DNA of 64,000 nt from Bradyrhizobium sp. CB1015 (GTDB taxonomy: Bacteria; Pseudomonadota; Alphaproteobacteria; Rhizobiales; Xanthobacteraceae), in assembly GCF_025200925.1 (NCBI RefSeq), contig NZ_CP104174.1:5952001-6016000 (forward strand), written 5' to 3'. The notes under the pieces are model-generated. The model saw nothing but the letters and a program-made list of their open reading frames with translations. It was not told where the DNA came from and made no database searches. Position 1 is the first letter of the stretch. Each line of letters begins with the position of its first letter. A program made the position numbers and the translations under genes. Positions 54,430 through 63,166 of the stretch are shown one piece after another.

Positions 54430-55266
54430 ATGCGAGATCCTCCCGTGGCCAAAGCAAAAACTGCGTCAAAAAAATCCGGCAACATCTTCATCGGAATCGG
54501 CGGCTGGACCTTCGAGCCCTGGCGCGGCGTGTTCTATCCGGAGAAGCTGGCGCAGGCGAAGGAGCTGTCCTATGCCGCCTCCAAGCTGACCTCGATCGAG
54601 ATCAACGGCACCTACTATGGCTCGCAGAAGCCGGAGAGCTTTCGCAAATGGGCGAGCGAAGTGCCCGAAGGCTTCGTGTTCTCGGTGAAGGGCCCGCGCT
54701 TTGCGACCAACCGCCGCGTTCTCGCTGAGGCCGGCGACTCCATCAAGCGGTTCTATGATTCCGGCGTGCTGGAGCTCGGTGATCATCTGGGGCCGGTGCT
54801 GTGGCAGTTCGCGCCGACGAAGAAGTTCGACGGTGCCGATTTCGGCAAGTTCCTGGAGCTGTTGCCGCGCAAGCTCGAGGGGCGCGCACTGCGCCATGTC
54901 GTGGAAGTGCGCCATGACAGCTTCTGCACGCCGGACTTCGTGGCGCTGATCCGCGAGTTCGAGACGCCGGTGGTGTTCGCCGAGCACGGCAAATATCCCG
55001 CCATCGCAGATGTTGCCGGCGATTTCGTCTACGCGCGGCTGCAGAAGGGCAATGACGAGATCAAGACCTGTTATCCGCCGAAGCAGCTCGATGCCTGGGC
55101 CGAGCGCTTTCAGGCCTGGGCTTCGGGCGGTGAACCCGACGATTTGCCGAAGGTTGACAAGGCCAAGCCGAAGAAGGAGCCGCGCGACGTGTTCGCCTAT
55201 GTCATCCACGAGGGCAAGGTGCGCGCACCGCACGGCGCCATGGAACTGATTGCGCGGGTGAGCTGA
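54430..55266 (+). CDS. DUF72 domain protein
   Basis: A 278-residue DUF72 (YecE-type) TIM-barrel protein. The start IFIGIGGWTFEPWRGVFYP, then SIEINGTYYGSQKPESFRKW, FSVKGPRFATN and LGPVLWQFAP are classic for the family. Function is unknown; DUF72 proteins often neighbour DUF488 or repair genes. Start is ATG 54430 or a GTG at 54445 (which gives the more usual short basic N-terminus). The DUF488 gene begins 7 bp later, so they are co-transcribed. Confidence 0.9.
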   Translation: MRDPPVAKAKTASKKSGNIFIGIGGWTFEPWRGVFYPEKLAQAKELSYAASKLTSIEINGTYYGSQKPESFRKWASEVPEGFVFSVKGPRFATNRRVLAEAGDSIKRFYDSGVLELGDHLGPVLWQFAPTKKFDGADFGKFLELLPRKLEGRALRHVVEVRHDSFCTPDFVALIREFETPVVFAEHGKYPAIADVAGDFVYARLQKGNDEIKTCYPPKQLDAWAERFQAWASGGEPDDLPKVDKAKPKKEPRDVFAYVIHEGKVRAPHGAMELIARVS

Positions 55267-55273
55267 GGGTCAC

Positions 55274-55735
55274 ATGGCAAAGGCGAAGAAGCTGTTCACC
55301 ATCGGCTATGAGCAGACACCGCCCGAGGCCGTGCTGGACGAGCTGGAACGGGCCGGCGTCAAGCTCGTGGTCGACGTGCGCGCGGTGACGTCGTCGCGCC
55401 GGCCGGGCTTTTCCAAGAAGCAGCTTTCGGCGGGCCTCGACGAGCGCGGCATCGGCTATGTCCATCTCGCCGCGCTCGGCACGCCGAAGGAAGGCCGCCT
55501 CGCCGCCCGCAGCGGCCAGTACGACGTGCTGGAGAAGATCTATTCAAAGCACCTGAAGACGCCGCAGGCGAAAGAAGAGATGGACGAGCTCTCGGCGCTG
55601 GTGAAGAAGGCCGGCCCGGTGTGCCTGCTCTGCTACGAGCGCGACCACACCCATTGCCACCGCCAGATGATCGCGGAGATCATCGAGGAGCGCGACGGGG
55701 TCGCGGTGAAGAATTTGGCGGGGCGGCAGGTGTAG
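55274..55735 (+). CDS. DUF488 domain protein
   Basis: A 153-residue DUF488 protein. It has FTIGYEQTPPEAVLDELERA at the start, VVDVRAVTSSRRPGFSKKQL near 32-51, and the C-terminal CLLCYERDHTHCHRQMIAE with the CxxCYE and CHR motif of the family. The function is unknown, though the Cys-rich end suggests metal or redox chemistry. It is paired with the DUF72 gene. Confidence 0.9.
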   Translation: MAKAKKLFTIGYEQTPPEAVLDELERAGVKLVVDVRAVTSSRRPGFSKKQLSAGLDERGIGYVHLAALGTPKEGRLAARSGQYDVLEKIYSKHLKTPQAKEEMDELSALVKKAGPVCLLCYERDHTHCHRQMIAEIIEERDGVAVKNLAGRQV

Positions 55736-55779
55736 CTGCCGCTCGGGCCGGGGACGAAACCACGACTCTATCCGTAGCC

Positions 55780-55900
55780 GTCATCCTGAGGTGGCCGCTT
55801 CTTCAGCGGCCACCGAAGGACGACGGCGTGCCACCGATGTTGGCAGCATCTCGGCCGTGCATCCTTCGAGGCTCGCAAGGGCTCGCACCTCAGGATGACG
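55780..55900. repeat. GTCATCCTGAGGTG inverted repeat next to IS630
   Basis: A 121-bp element: CCGTCATCCTGAGGTGGCCGC at the left, then CTTCGAGGCTCGC and CTCAGGATGACGG at the right. Internal pairs include GGCCGCTTCTTCAGCGGCC. The IS630 element starts 7 bp after its right end. Confidence 0.8.
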
Positions 55901-55906
55901 GATCTA

Positions 55907-56949
55907 GAGCATGATGTTTTTATACGGAAACGTAGCCTGAGTTTTTGAAGTAGTTGGTGCACTCCGTCTCGGAGAAGAGATCGAGGAGTTCACCAGCCTT
56001 TCTCCAGGTTGCCTCCACGTCACGAGGCTCGGCGGCTCGCATGAGGTGTTTGAGTTTGGCGAAGACCTGCTCGATCGGATTGAGGTCAGGGCTATATGGC
56101 GGCAAGAAGATGCGGTGGGCGCCTCTGGCGCGGATGGCTTGGCGAGCCGCTTTGCCCTTATGGCTGCCAAGATTGTCGAGAACGACGATCTCGCCCGGTG
56201 CGAGGGTGGGTGCCAACACCTTCTCGACGTACAGCGTGAAGAGCTCACCATTGATGGGACCATCGATCACCCAAGGCGCGCTGATCCGATCGTGACGCAG
56301 CGCCGCGATGAAGGTCATGGTCTTCCAATGGCCGAAAGGTGCAGATGCTTGGAGGCGCTGTCCACAAGGCCCCCAGCCGCGTAGCGGCGCCATATTGGTC
56401 TTGATCCACGTCTCGTCGATAAAAACCAACCGTGCGACGTCGATCCTGCCTTGATGTGCTTTCCAGCGGGTCCGCTTACGGACGACGTCTGGGCGATCCT
56501 GCTCGGCCGGTAGAAGCGTTTTTTTGAAGCTGAGCCCCTCGGCGTGAACAAAAGTCCACACCGCCCGCACGTCTGTCTTGATCCCCCGTGCAGCCAGCTC
56601 CTGCGTCAGCTTGCGCAAGGTGAATGGCCCCGAGCGAATGCGTTTGCGCAGCCAGTCGGCGTTGGCATCCGACAGAACCCGCTTCTTGTGGCCGCCGATC
56701 TGGCCGGGCGCCAGGCCTCCGGTATCCCGCCTCAGATTCTTCCACTTCGTCACGCAGGAGGGGCTGATCTGGAGCGCCTCGGCAATCGAACGAACCGTTT
56801 CCCCTGCGTCAGCTCGCGCCAAAGCCCGTTCCCGGATGTCTTCCGAATAGGGTCGCGTCATCCATGCTGGCCTCCGCCCTCCAGCATGGATGTTGAATCA
56901 GAAATCGCTCCCAGTGGGAATCCCGATTCCAGTCAAAAACAACATGCTC
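55907..56949 (-). mobile_element. IS630-family insertion sequence
   Basis: About 1043 bp bounded by inverted ends GAGCATGATGTTTTTATAC and GAGCATGTTGTTTTTGACT (right end read in reverse). A TA dinucleotide precedes the left end; on the right TCTA follows, so the precise target duplication is unclear by 2 bp. IS630 elements insert at TA. It contains one full transposase gene on the minus strand and no passenger genes. It is the only IS in the window. Confidence 0.85.
55920..56861 (-). CDS. IS630-family transposase
   Basis: A 313-residue, apparently intact transposase. It has an N-terminal HTH (YSEDIRERALARADAGETVR, SPSCVTKWKN), a middle HTH linker and the DDE domain: D of LVFIDETW, D of VVLDNLGSHK and E of PPYSPDLNPIEQ. 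The gene runs as one frame without a programmed frameshift. Start ATG 56861. All key residues are present, so the element may still be active. Confidence 0.94.
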   Translation of the reverse strand: MTRPYSEDIRERALARADAGETVRSIAEALQISPSCVTKWKNLRRDTGGLAPGQIGGHKKRVLSDANADWLRKRIRSGPFTLRKLTQELAARGIKTDVRAVWTFVHAEGLSFKKTLLPAEQDRPDVVRKRTRWKAHQGRIDVARLVFIDETWIKTNMAPLRGWGPCGQRLQASAPFGHWKTMTFIAALRHDRISAPWVIDGPINGELFTLYVEKVLAPTLAPGEIVVLDNLGSHKGKAARQAIRARGAHRIFLPPYSPDLNPIEQVFAKLKHLMRAAEPRDVEATWRKAGELLDLFSETECTNYFKNSGYVSV

Positions 56950-56989
56950 TCTAGGTGGAGTGCGCCCAGCTCGAGTTTAGAATGACCGC

Positions 56990-57904
56990 CTACCCCTCTC
57001 CCGCCAACCTAAACGTCCCCTCCATCATCTGCACGCAAGCGCCGCCGACATGGGCGGAGACGATCTTGCCGTCCTGCTTGCGCACGCGTGTCAGGAGAAT
57101 GCTCGGCCGGCCCATGTCAAAGCCCTGGCCGACCGTGAGCTTCAACTCGCCATCGCGGGCGGGATCGAGATCGGCGAACAGCGCGGCGGCGGCAACCGTG
57201 GCGCTGCCGGTGGCGGGATCTTCGGCGAGACCGCCGGCGCCGCGCATGAACATGCGCGCCTGCCGCTCGCTAGGCGCCTCCGTCGCTGGCACCTCGCGGG
57301 TATAGAACCACACCGAGCGGGCACCATCGCGCGGCAAGACCCTGGCAAAAGCCGCAGCATCGGGCCGGGCCCGCTTCAGCGCCTCGCGCGAATGCAGCTC
57401 GAGCACCAGAAACGCGTTTCCGACGGTGACGATCTGCGGCTCGTGATTGTCGGTCTTGATGTCGTCAGCAACGAGGGAGATGCAGCTCGCGGCATCCGCT
57501 GCCGACAGCCTTGAGAGCCGCTGCAGCGGCTGCGGCGCGGTGAGCTCGGTTCTGATCACCTTGCCCTGCTCTCGCACGATCTCGACCGGAACCAATCCGG
57601 CCTTCTCCTCGAACAGCAGGCGCGGCTTCGGCTCTTTCGCCATCGAGGCCAGCACGAAGGCGGTGCCGACATTGGGATGGCCCGCAAAGGCGATCTCCTG
57701 CACCGGCGTGAAGATGCGCACTTCGGCGTCGTTGGCCTTGTCGCGCGGCGGCAGCACGAAAGTGGTCTCGGAATAGTTGAACTCGGTCGCGATCGCCTGC
57801 ATCTGCTGCGTCGTGAGCCCGCCGGCATCGAGCACCACGGCGAGCTGGTTGCCTCCGAAGGCGCGGTCGGTGAACACGTCGACGGTGACGTAGCGGCGCT
57901 GCAT
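56990..57904 (-). CDS. PhzF family isomerase-like protein
   Basis: A 304-residue PhzF-fold protein (diaminopimelate-epimerase-like). It starts MQRRYVTVDVFTDRAFGGNQ, has the catalytic Glu in FNYSETTFVLPP (E46), FAGHPNVGTA near residue 74 and the second-domain GLAEDPATGSATVA. PhzF itself isomerises a phenazine precursor, but most members have unknown roles. Start ATG 57904 has GGGAAG upstream. No phenazine genes are nearby, so a different small-molecule role is likely. Confidence 0.9.
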   Translation of the reverse strand: MQRRYVTVDVFTDRAFGGNQLAVVLDAGGLTTQQMQAIATEFNYSETTFVLPPRDKANDAEVRIFTPVQEIAFAGHPNVGTAFVLASMAKEPKPRLLFEEKAGLVPVEIVREQGKVIRTELTAPQPLQRLSRLSAADAASCISLVADDIKTDNHEPQIVTVGNAFLVLELHSREALKRARPDAAAFARVLPRDGARSVWFYTREVPATEAPSERQARMFMRGAGGLAEDPATGSATVAAAALFADLDPARDGELKLTVGQGFDMGRPSILLTRVRKQDGKIVSAHVGGACVQMMEGTFRLAGEG

Positions 57905-58065
57905 CTGCACTTCCCCATGCAAGTCGCGGCCGCGACCGGCCGCATCGCGCAGCACTCTACAAGCCGGAAACATCGCTAGTCATGCCCCAAAATTGAGTGC
58001 AATCGGAGCAATCGCGGAAGAACTTTGGACGCGACAGGACGGCCAACCGGCGAGAGAGGTAATAC

Positions 58066-59373
58066 CTACCCCAGCTGAAACACCGGCACTTTCTGCTCGT
58101 AGCCGCGCACCTCGACCTCGCCGAGTGCGACGGCATCGCCGCCGTCGGCACCGAGCGCCTCGCGCACGGACGCGGAGATCAAGAGCTGCGAGCCGAAATC
58201 CTTGTTCAGCGCCTCAAGCCGCGCGGCGAAGTTCACGGTGTCGCCGATGACGGTGTATTCCTTGCGCCGGGGCGAACCGATATTGCCGGCGACGACCTCG
58301 CCGAAATGGATGCCGATGCCGATCCGCAGCGGCCAGCTGCTCTCCGCGTTGATGCGATCCATTGCCCGGAGCATCTCGCGGCCGGCGGCGACCGCGCGGT
58401 GCGCGGCGTCGGATGCTTCCAGCGGCGCGCCGAACAGCGCGAGAAAACCGTCACCGAGAAACTTGTTCACGATGCCGCCCTGGCGGTCAAGAATGTCGAC
58501 CAGCACGGCGAATGCGCCATCGAGCCGGTCGACCACCTCCTGCGGCGTGCGCGACTGCGCACCGGCCGTGAAGCCGCGGAAATCGACGAACATCACCGCG
58601 ACGCGGCGGACATCGCCGCTCGTGCGCGTTCCCGCCGTCATCAGCCGCTCCACCACTTGCGGCGACACGTGCTGGCCGAACAGATTGGTGACCCGGTCGC
58701 GCGCGGTTGCGGCCGCGATACTCGCGGCGAACTGCCGCCGCAGCTGCGCGCCGACGGCGCCCGCCAGCACGCCGCAGATCAGGATGACCGTGCTGCGAAC
58801 GGCGTGGAAGTAGATCAGGGGCTCGCCCGTGTCGCTCACCGAATTGTAATACAGCGCGACGGCCAAGAGCTCGGCCGCAGCTACGAATCCGGTGAAGGTG
58901 GACAGCCAGAAATCGAGCCGCAGCGTCGAAAGGATGACGAAGATGAAATAGACCAGTGGCAGCACGAAACCAAGCGCGGGCCCAGCGCCCATGCTGCGGA
59001 TCTGCAGGATCAGGATGACGGTCGGCAGCGACGTTTCGATAAGGGCGCCGATATAGCGCCGGATGACCGGCAGGTCGCGATCAAGCTTGAGGTTTCGCCT
59101 GATCTGGCGGTGGACCCAGGCCTCGAAGAGGATGAAGCCCCCGACGAGGATGTATTCGCGGACGAGGCCCTCGGTCCCGTGCCAGACCCGGTTCACGAGA
59201 GCAGGCTCGATCAGGAATGTCGAGGTGAGGAACAGGATCATGACGCAGCCGGTGATGATCAGTGTCCGCACCCGCAACAGCTCGGTGCGCAGCACCTCCC
59301 GCGTCAGCTCGCGCTCGAACTCCGCCGACATCGCGGCATGCTGCCGCGCTTTCCTGCTCGCAAACTTGGCCAT
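58066..59373 (-). CDS. membrane-bound class III adenylate/guanylate cyclase
   Basis: A 435-residue protein with six predicted membrane helices (about 40-210), resembling an N-terminal membrane domain of the CyaA-type cyclases of rhizobia, and a cytoplasmic cyclase domain (about 235-435). In the latter MFVDFRGFTAG, FLGDGFLALFGAPLE with the metal Asp and TVIGDTVNFAARLE are seen. The first 30 residues are basic. The ligand or signal is unknown. It is a second cyclase besides the CHASE2 type at 48.8 kb. Confidence 0.9.
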   Translation of the reverse strand: MAKFASRKARQHAAMSAEFERELTREVLRTELLRVRTLIITGCVMILFLTSTFLIEPALVNRVWHGTEGLVREYILVGGFILFEAWVHRQIRRNLKLDRDLPVIRRYIGALIETSLPTVILILQIRSMGAGPALGFVLPLVYFIFVILSTLRLDFWLSTFTGFVAAAELLAVALYYNSVSDTGEPLIYFHAVRSTVILICGVLAGAVGAQLRRQFAASIAAATARDRVTNLFGQHVSPQVVERLMTAGTRTSGDVRRVAVMFVDFRGFTAGAQSRTPQEVVDRLDGAFAVLVDILDRQGGIVNKFLGDGFLALFGAPLEASDAAHRAVAAGREMLRAMDRINAESSWPLRIGIGIHFGEVVAGNIGSPRRKEYTVIGDTVNFAARLEALNKDFGSQLLISASVREALGADGGDAVALGEVEVRGYEQKVPVFQLG

Positions 59374-59383
59374 TCCACCCCCT

Positions 59384-59463
59384 TGTCATTCCGGGGCGCG
59401 GCGAAGTCGCGAACCCGGAATCTCGAGATTCCGGGCTCACGCTACGCGTGTCCCGGAATGACT
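59384..59463. repeat. GTCATTCCGGGG-type palindromic repeat
   Basis: About 80 bp: TGTCATTCCGGGGCGCGG at one side and GTGTCCCGGAATGACTC at the other, with an inner AACCCGGAATCTCGAGATTC pair. It lies between the cyclase start and the stop of the ABC permease. Confidence 0.8.
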
Positions 59464-59482
59464 CTCAAGGGGTCAGTTTGCC

Positions 59483-60646
59483 TCAATCCAGCGTACGGCG
59501 GAAGCGCGTCACGGCGACGGTCATGGCGAGCAGCATCAGGGTCGCCAGCGCCAGCGCGTCGAAATGCAAATTCTGCATGGTCGCGCCCTTCAGCATGATG
59601 GCGCGGACGATCCGCAAATAATGGGTCAGCGGCAAGGCCTCGCCGAGATATTGCGCCCAGGCCGGCATGCCTGCGAACGGGAACATGAAGCCAGAGAGCA
59701 GAATGCTCGGCAGGAAGAACATCATCGACATCTGCATGGCCTGGAGCTGATTCTGCACCAATGTCGAGATGGTGTAGCCGATCGACAGATTGGTGGTGAT
59801 GAACAGCGTCGAGAGCAGCGCCAGCAGAACGAGGTTGCCGAGCACGGGCACGCCGAACAGGCCGACACCGATGCTGATGATCAGGAAGGCCTGGACGAAG
59901 CCGACCAGCACGTAAGGGATGATCTTGCCGAGCATGACCTCGACCGGCTTGATCGGCATCGACAACAGGCTCTCCATGGTGCCGCGCTCGACCTCGCGCG
60001 TCACCGACAGCGCGGTGAAGATCAGCATGGTCATGGTCAGGATGGTGCCGACCAGGCCCGGCACGATGTTGAGGCTGGAGCTAGCTGCCGGATTGTAGCG
60101 GGCATGGGAGCGGATCTCGAACGGCATCTCCGGGGGATCGCCGATATAGAGATCGTGCTTGAGCGCGGTCTGCACGACCATGCCGAGCGAGCCGATCGCG
60201 GCGCTCGCCGCGACCGGATCGGTGGCGTCGGCGGCAACCAGCAGCGCCGGCCTGTCGCCGCGCCGCACCGCCCGCTCGAAGCCGCGCGGGATCTCGACGC
60301 CGAACAGCACCTTGCCGGATTTCAGGAGATTGTCGAAATCATCGACGTCGTGCACCTCATAGAGGAAGCGGAAATAGGCGGTGTTCTCCAGCGCCTTCAG
60401 GATCGAGCGAGCGAGATCGGAATCCTCCTGGAGCAGCACCGCGCTCGGCAGATGATGCGGCGTGGTGTTGATGGCATAGCCGAACAGCATGAGCTGCATC
60501 ACCGGCAGCATCACGATCATCGCGAACGAGACGCGGTCGCGCCTCAGCTGGATGAACTCCTTGATCAGCATCGCGTAGGAGCGCCGCAAAAAGCCGAAGC
60601 GCTCGCGAATTTCGCGCCGTGGTTCGGGATGGTCGAGTGCACTCAT
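59483..60646 (-). CDS. ABC-2 type permease of efflux system (YbhS/R-like)
   Basis: A 387-residue permease. It has an N-terminal helix (near 38-55, FAMIVMLPVMQLMLFGYAI), a large periplasmic domain (about 60-190) and a C-terminal bundle of five helices, with SLLSMPIKPVEVMLGKIIPY in the coupling loop. It belongs to the ABC2_membrane_3 family. It exports hydrophobic compounds or drugs. Its ATG overlaps the stop of the ATPase gene by 4 nt, so translation is coupled. E. coli YbhGFSR has two permeases; only one is seen here. Confidence 0.92.
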   Translation of the reverse strand: MSALDHPEPRREIRERFGFLRRSYAMLIKEFIQLRRDRVSFAMIVMLPVMQLMLFGYAINTTPHHLPSAVLLQEDSDLARSILKALENTAYFRFLYEVHDVDDFDNLLKSGKVLFGVEIPRGFERAVRRGDRPALLVAADATDPVAASAAIGSLGMVVQTALKHDLYIGDPPEMPFEIRSHARYNPAASSSLNIVPGLVGTILTMTMLIFTALSVTREVERGTMESLLSMPIKPVEVMLGKIIPYVLVGFVQAFLIISIGVGLFGVPVLGNLVLLALLSTLFITTNLSIGYTISTLVQNQLQAMQMSMMFFLPSILLSGFMFPFAGMPAWAQYLGEALPLTHYLRIVRAIMLKGATMQNLHFDALALATLMLLAMTVAVTRFRRTLD

Positions 60647-61575
60647 TGGAAATTGTCCTTGGAGCGCCCCATCAGCTCGATGAACACGTCTTCCAGCGAC
60701 GGTTGCGACTTCTGCCAGTTTAGTCCGCCCTTCTCGCGCCAGGGCGCGATGCTGGCTTCGAGCGCCGGGACGTCGCGGCCGGAAACATGCAGCGAGGTGC
60801 CGAACGGCGCCACCATGTCGATCCCGGGCTTACCCGTGAGCGCGGCCCCGAGGCCGTTCAGGTCTTCGCCGGTGACGGTGTAGGTCGTCAGCGCGGATTT
60901 CGCGATCACCTCCTCCACGGTGCCGTGCGCCAGCAGGTAGCCGTAGGCGATATAGGCGATCTCGTGGCAGCGCTCGGCCTCGTCCATGTAATGGGTCGAG
61001 ACCAGCACCGTGAGCCCCTCGGCGGCGAGCGCGTGGATCTCGTTCCAGAAATCGCGCCGCGCCTTGGGGTCGACGCCGGCGGTCGGCTCGTCCAGCAGCA
61101 ACAATTGTGGATTGGGCAGCGTGCAGGCTCCCAGCGCCAGGCGCTGCTTCCAGCCGCCGGAGAGCTCGCCGGCGAGTTGCTCCTCGCGCCCCGAGAGCCC
61201 GAGCCGCTTGATCATGTCGCGCGCGGCGCCGCGCGCGTCGGCGAGGCCATAGAGCCGCGCCACGAATTCGAGGTTCTCGCGCACCGAGAGGTCCTGGTAC
61301 AGGCTGAAGCGTTGCGTCATGTAGCCGACCTGGCGCTTGATCTTCTCGGCGTCGCGGCGGATGTCGTAGCCGAGGCAGGTGCCCTCGCCGCTATCAGGCG
61401 TGAGCAGGCCGCAAAGAATGCGGATGGTGGTGGTCTTGCCCGAGCCGTTGGGACCGAGGAAGCCGTAGATCGAGCCGCGCTTCACCTGCATCGACAGATC
61501 GTGCACGACCTCGCGGCCGCCGAATGACTTCGTCAGGCCTTTGACGTCGATTGCGATGCCGTTGCCGTTGCTCAT
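60643..61575 (-). CDS. ABC efflux ATP-binding protein (YbhF-like)
   Basis: A 310-residue single ABC ATPase. Walker A is GPNGSGKTTT (near 40-49), the signature is LSGGWKQRLALGA, and Walker B is LLLDEPTAGVDP. The C-terminal extension (after 235) is typical of ABC-2 exporter ATPases. It drives the adjacent permease. Four-base overlaps with both neighbours show one operon with the HlyD gene upstream. Confidence 0.94.
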   Translation of the reverse strand: MSNGNGIAIDVKGLTKSFGGREVVHDLSMQVKRGSIYGFLGPNGSGKTTTIRILCGLLTPDSGEGTCLGYDIRRDAEKIKRQVGYMTQRFSLYQDLSVRENLEFVARLYGLADARGAARDMIKRLGLSGREEQLAGELSGGWKQRLALGACTLPNPQLLLLDEPTAGVDPKARRDFWNEIHALAAEGLTVLVSTHYMDEAERCHEIAYIAYGYLLAHGTVEEVIAKSALTTYTVTGEDLNGLGAALTGKPGIDMVAPFGTSLHVSGRDVPALEASIAPWREKGGLNWQKSQPSLEDVFIELMGRSKDNFQ

Positions 61576-62375
61576 CGCTTGTCCGCCACCGGTGTCTTGG
61601 TCTCAGGAGTTTTGGGATTGAGGTGGACGTCGATCGGCTGTCCGACGCGCAAGGCATCGGGCCGCGAGGGCCGCGCCTGGATCAGATAGACCAGCTTGTT
61701 GCGCTCCTCGAGGCTGTAGATGACGGGCGGCGTGTATTCCGCCGAGGTCGCGATGAAGTAGATCTTCGCGGTGAGATCGGCGGCGCAATTGTCGCAGGAG
61801 ACACGCACCGTGTCGCCGATCGCGAGCTTCGGCAACTCGGTCTCCGGCACGAAGAAGCGCAGCTTCATGTTGCCGGGCGGCATGATCGAGAGCACCGGCC
61901 GCTGCGCCGCCACCATCTCGCCTTCGCGGAAATAAATCTGCTGGATGGTGCCGGCGACGGGCGCGAAGCCTTTGCGCCGCGCCATCCGCGTCTCCGAGGT
62001 CGCCACCCGCGCCTCTGCGACACGCAGGGCGGACACGGCGGCATCGAGATTGGCCTGCGTGCCCGAACCGGTCTTGCTCAGCGAGGCCGCACGGTCATAG
62101 GTCTGCTGCGCGTTCGCGAGCGTCGCCTTCTGCTGGTTGAGGTCGGCAAGCTGGAGATCGTCATCGACGGAATAGAGGTGATCGCCGACCTTGACCTCGT
62201 CGCCTTCGCGGACGTTGAGCTTGGTGACGCGCCCGGCTTCGTCGGGGCTGACGAAGATCATGTCTGCCTCGACCCAGCCCTGGAAGCCGGGATCGCGCTT
62301 CTCCTTGCACCCGGCAAGCCCGGTTGCGAGCACACCGAGCAATGCCAAGACAAAAATTGCTTGCGACGACCTCAT
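61572..62375 (-). CDS. HlyD-family efflux lipoprotein (YbhG-like)
   Basis: A 267-residue membrane-fusion protein. The signal peptide ends with LAGC (Cys near residue 23), so it is probably lipid-anchored in the inner membrane. It has the lipoyl-like VREGDEVKVGDHLYSVDD, a coiled-coil hairpin with QQKATLANAQQTYDRAASLS, and the beta barrel PVAGTIQQIYFREGEMV. It bridges the permease to an outer-membrane channel. It lies between TetR and the ATPase genes with 4-bp overlaps. Confidence 0.93.
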   Translation of the reverse strand: MRSSQAIFVLALLGVLATGLAGCKEKRDPGFQGWVEADMIFVSPDEAGRVTKLNVREGDEVKVGDHLYSVDDDLQLADLNQQKATLANAQQTYDRAASLSKTGSGTQANLDAAVSALRVAEARVATSETRMARRKGFAPVAGTIQQIYFREGEMVAAQRPVLSIMPPGNMKLRFFVPETELPKLAIGDTVRVSCDNCAADLTAKIYFIATSAEYTPPVIYSLEERNKLVYLIQARPSRPDALRVGQPIDVHLNPKTPETKTPVADKR

Positions 62376-63064
62376 GTCGTGCTCCGTTCGCCAAAAATCA
62401 AATCGAGATGAACGCGCAGCATCTCCTGCGCGTCGAGCGGCGCATGCCGCGCAAACAGGCTCTGCCAGATCACAGCGATCATCGCCGGCGCGACCAGGAT
62501 CTGCGGATAGCGCGCGAGGTCCTTTTCGCGAATCTCGCCGCGGGCGATGCCGAGCTCGATCAGCGCGCGCATGGCGGCGATCCCGCGCGAGACCACTTCG
62601 CGGTAGTAGAAGTCGGCGACCGACGGAAAGCGCGGCCCCTCCGCCACGATCAGGCGCACCAGATCGCCGCGCCTCGTGCCGATCACCTCCTTCAGGAAGT
62701 TGCCGGCGAAAGTCTCGATGAGGTCGCGTACCGATCCCGCCGGCGGCGGCAGCGTGGTCAGCCGCGCGACCACGGGAACGATGACGATGCGCACCAGCTC
62801 CTCGAACATCGATTCCTTGTCCTTGAAGTGCAGGTAGATCGTGCCCTTGGCGACGCCGGCGCGCTTGGCGATGTCGTCGAGCCTGGTCGCGGCAAAGCCG
62901 CGCGCGATGAACTCCTCCATCGCCGCCTCCACGATCGCCGCACGCCGCTCGGCCGCGCGGGTGGCGCGGTTCGAGGCAGGCGTCGCATCGGGGCCTGCAG
63001 ACGCAGGGGCGTTCGCGTGGGGAGCCGCAGAGGGCAAGGCGGCTTTGGTCGGTTTCTTCGTCAT
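62372..63064 (-). CDS. TetR/AcrR family regulator of the efflux operon
   Basis: A 230-residue TetR-type repressor. Residues 1-35 are an Ala/Pro-rich tail. The HTH is RRAAIVEAAMEEFIARGFAA then LDDIAKRAGVAKGTIYLHFKD (near 38-80), followed by the ligand-binding helical domain. It is the first gene of the operon, so it probably represses its own and the transporter genes. A 20-bp perfect palindrome 10 bp before its start is the likely operator. Confidence 0.93.
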   Translation of the reverse strand: MTKKPTKAALPSAAPHANAPASAGPDATPASNRATRAAERRAAIVEAAMEEFIARGFAATRLDDIAKRAGVAKGTIYLHFKDKESMFEELVRIVIVPVVARLTTLPPPAGSVRDLIETFAGNFLKEVIGTRRGDLVRLIVAEGPRFPSVADFYYREVVSRGIAAMRALIELGIARGEIREKDLARYPQILVAPAMIAVIWQSLFARHAPLDAQEMLRVHLDLIFGERSTT

Positions 63065-63073
63065 CTAAAATAG

Positions 63074-63093
63074 ATGACTGACTGGTCAGTCAT
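63074..63093 (-). promoter_or_regulatory. candidate TetR operator
   Basis: ATGACTGAC-TG-GTCAGTCAT: a perfect inverted repeat with nine-base arms, 10 bp upstream of the TetR start. This form (TGACTGAC/GTCAGTCA) is common for TetR/AcrR efflux regulators. It may also affect the divergent ArsR gene. Confidence 0.85.
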
Positions 63094-63124
63094 AGTCAAG
63101 CCTGGAAAGTGGCCGAGCAAACGA

Positions 63125-63158
63125 ATTAGTATTGACTAATGCATTAGTATCTACTAAT
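63125..63158 (+). promoter_or_regulatory. two tandem palindromes upstream of arsR-type gene
   Basis: ATTAGTATTGACTAAT (63125-63140) and ATTAGTATCTACTAAT (63143-63158): two copies of ATTAGT-N4-ACTAAT with an 18-bp period, ending 8 bp before the ATG of the ArsR gene. This is the expected arrangement for autoregulation by an ArsR-type repressor. Confidence 0.85.
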
Positions 63159-63166
63159 CCGATCGC

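Noticed and set aside
56990..57904. Part of a phenazine biosynthesis cluster
   Set aside because: Only a PhzF-fold protein is present and no other phz genes occur in the window.
63125..63158. CRISPR-like direct repeats
   Set aside because: Only two units with a 2-bp separation and internal symmetry; they are operators, not an array.
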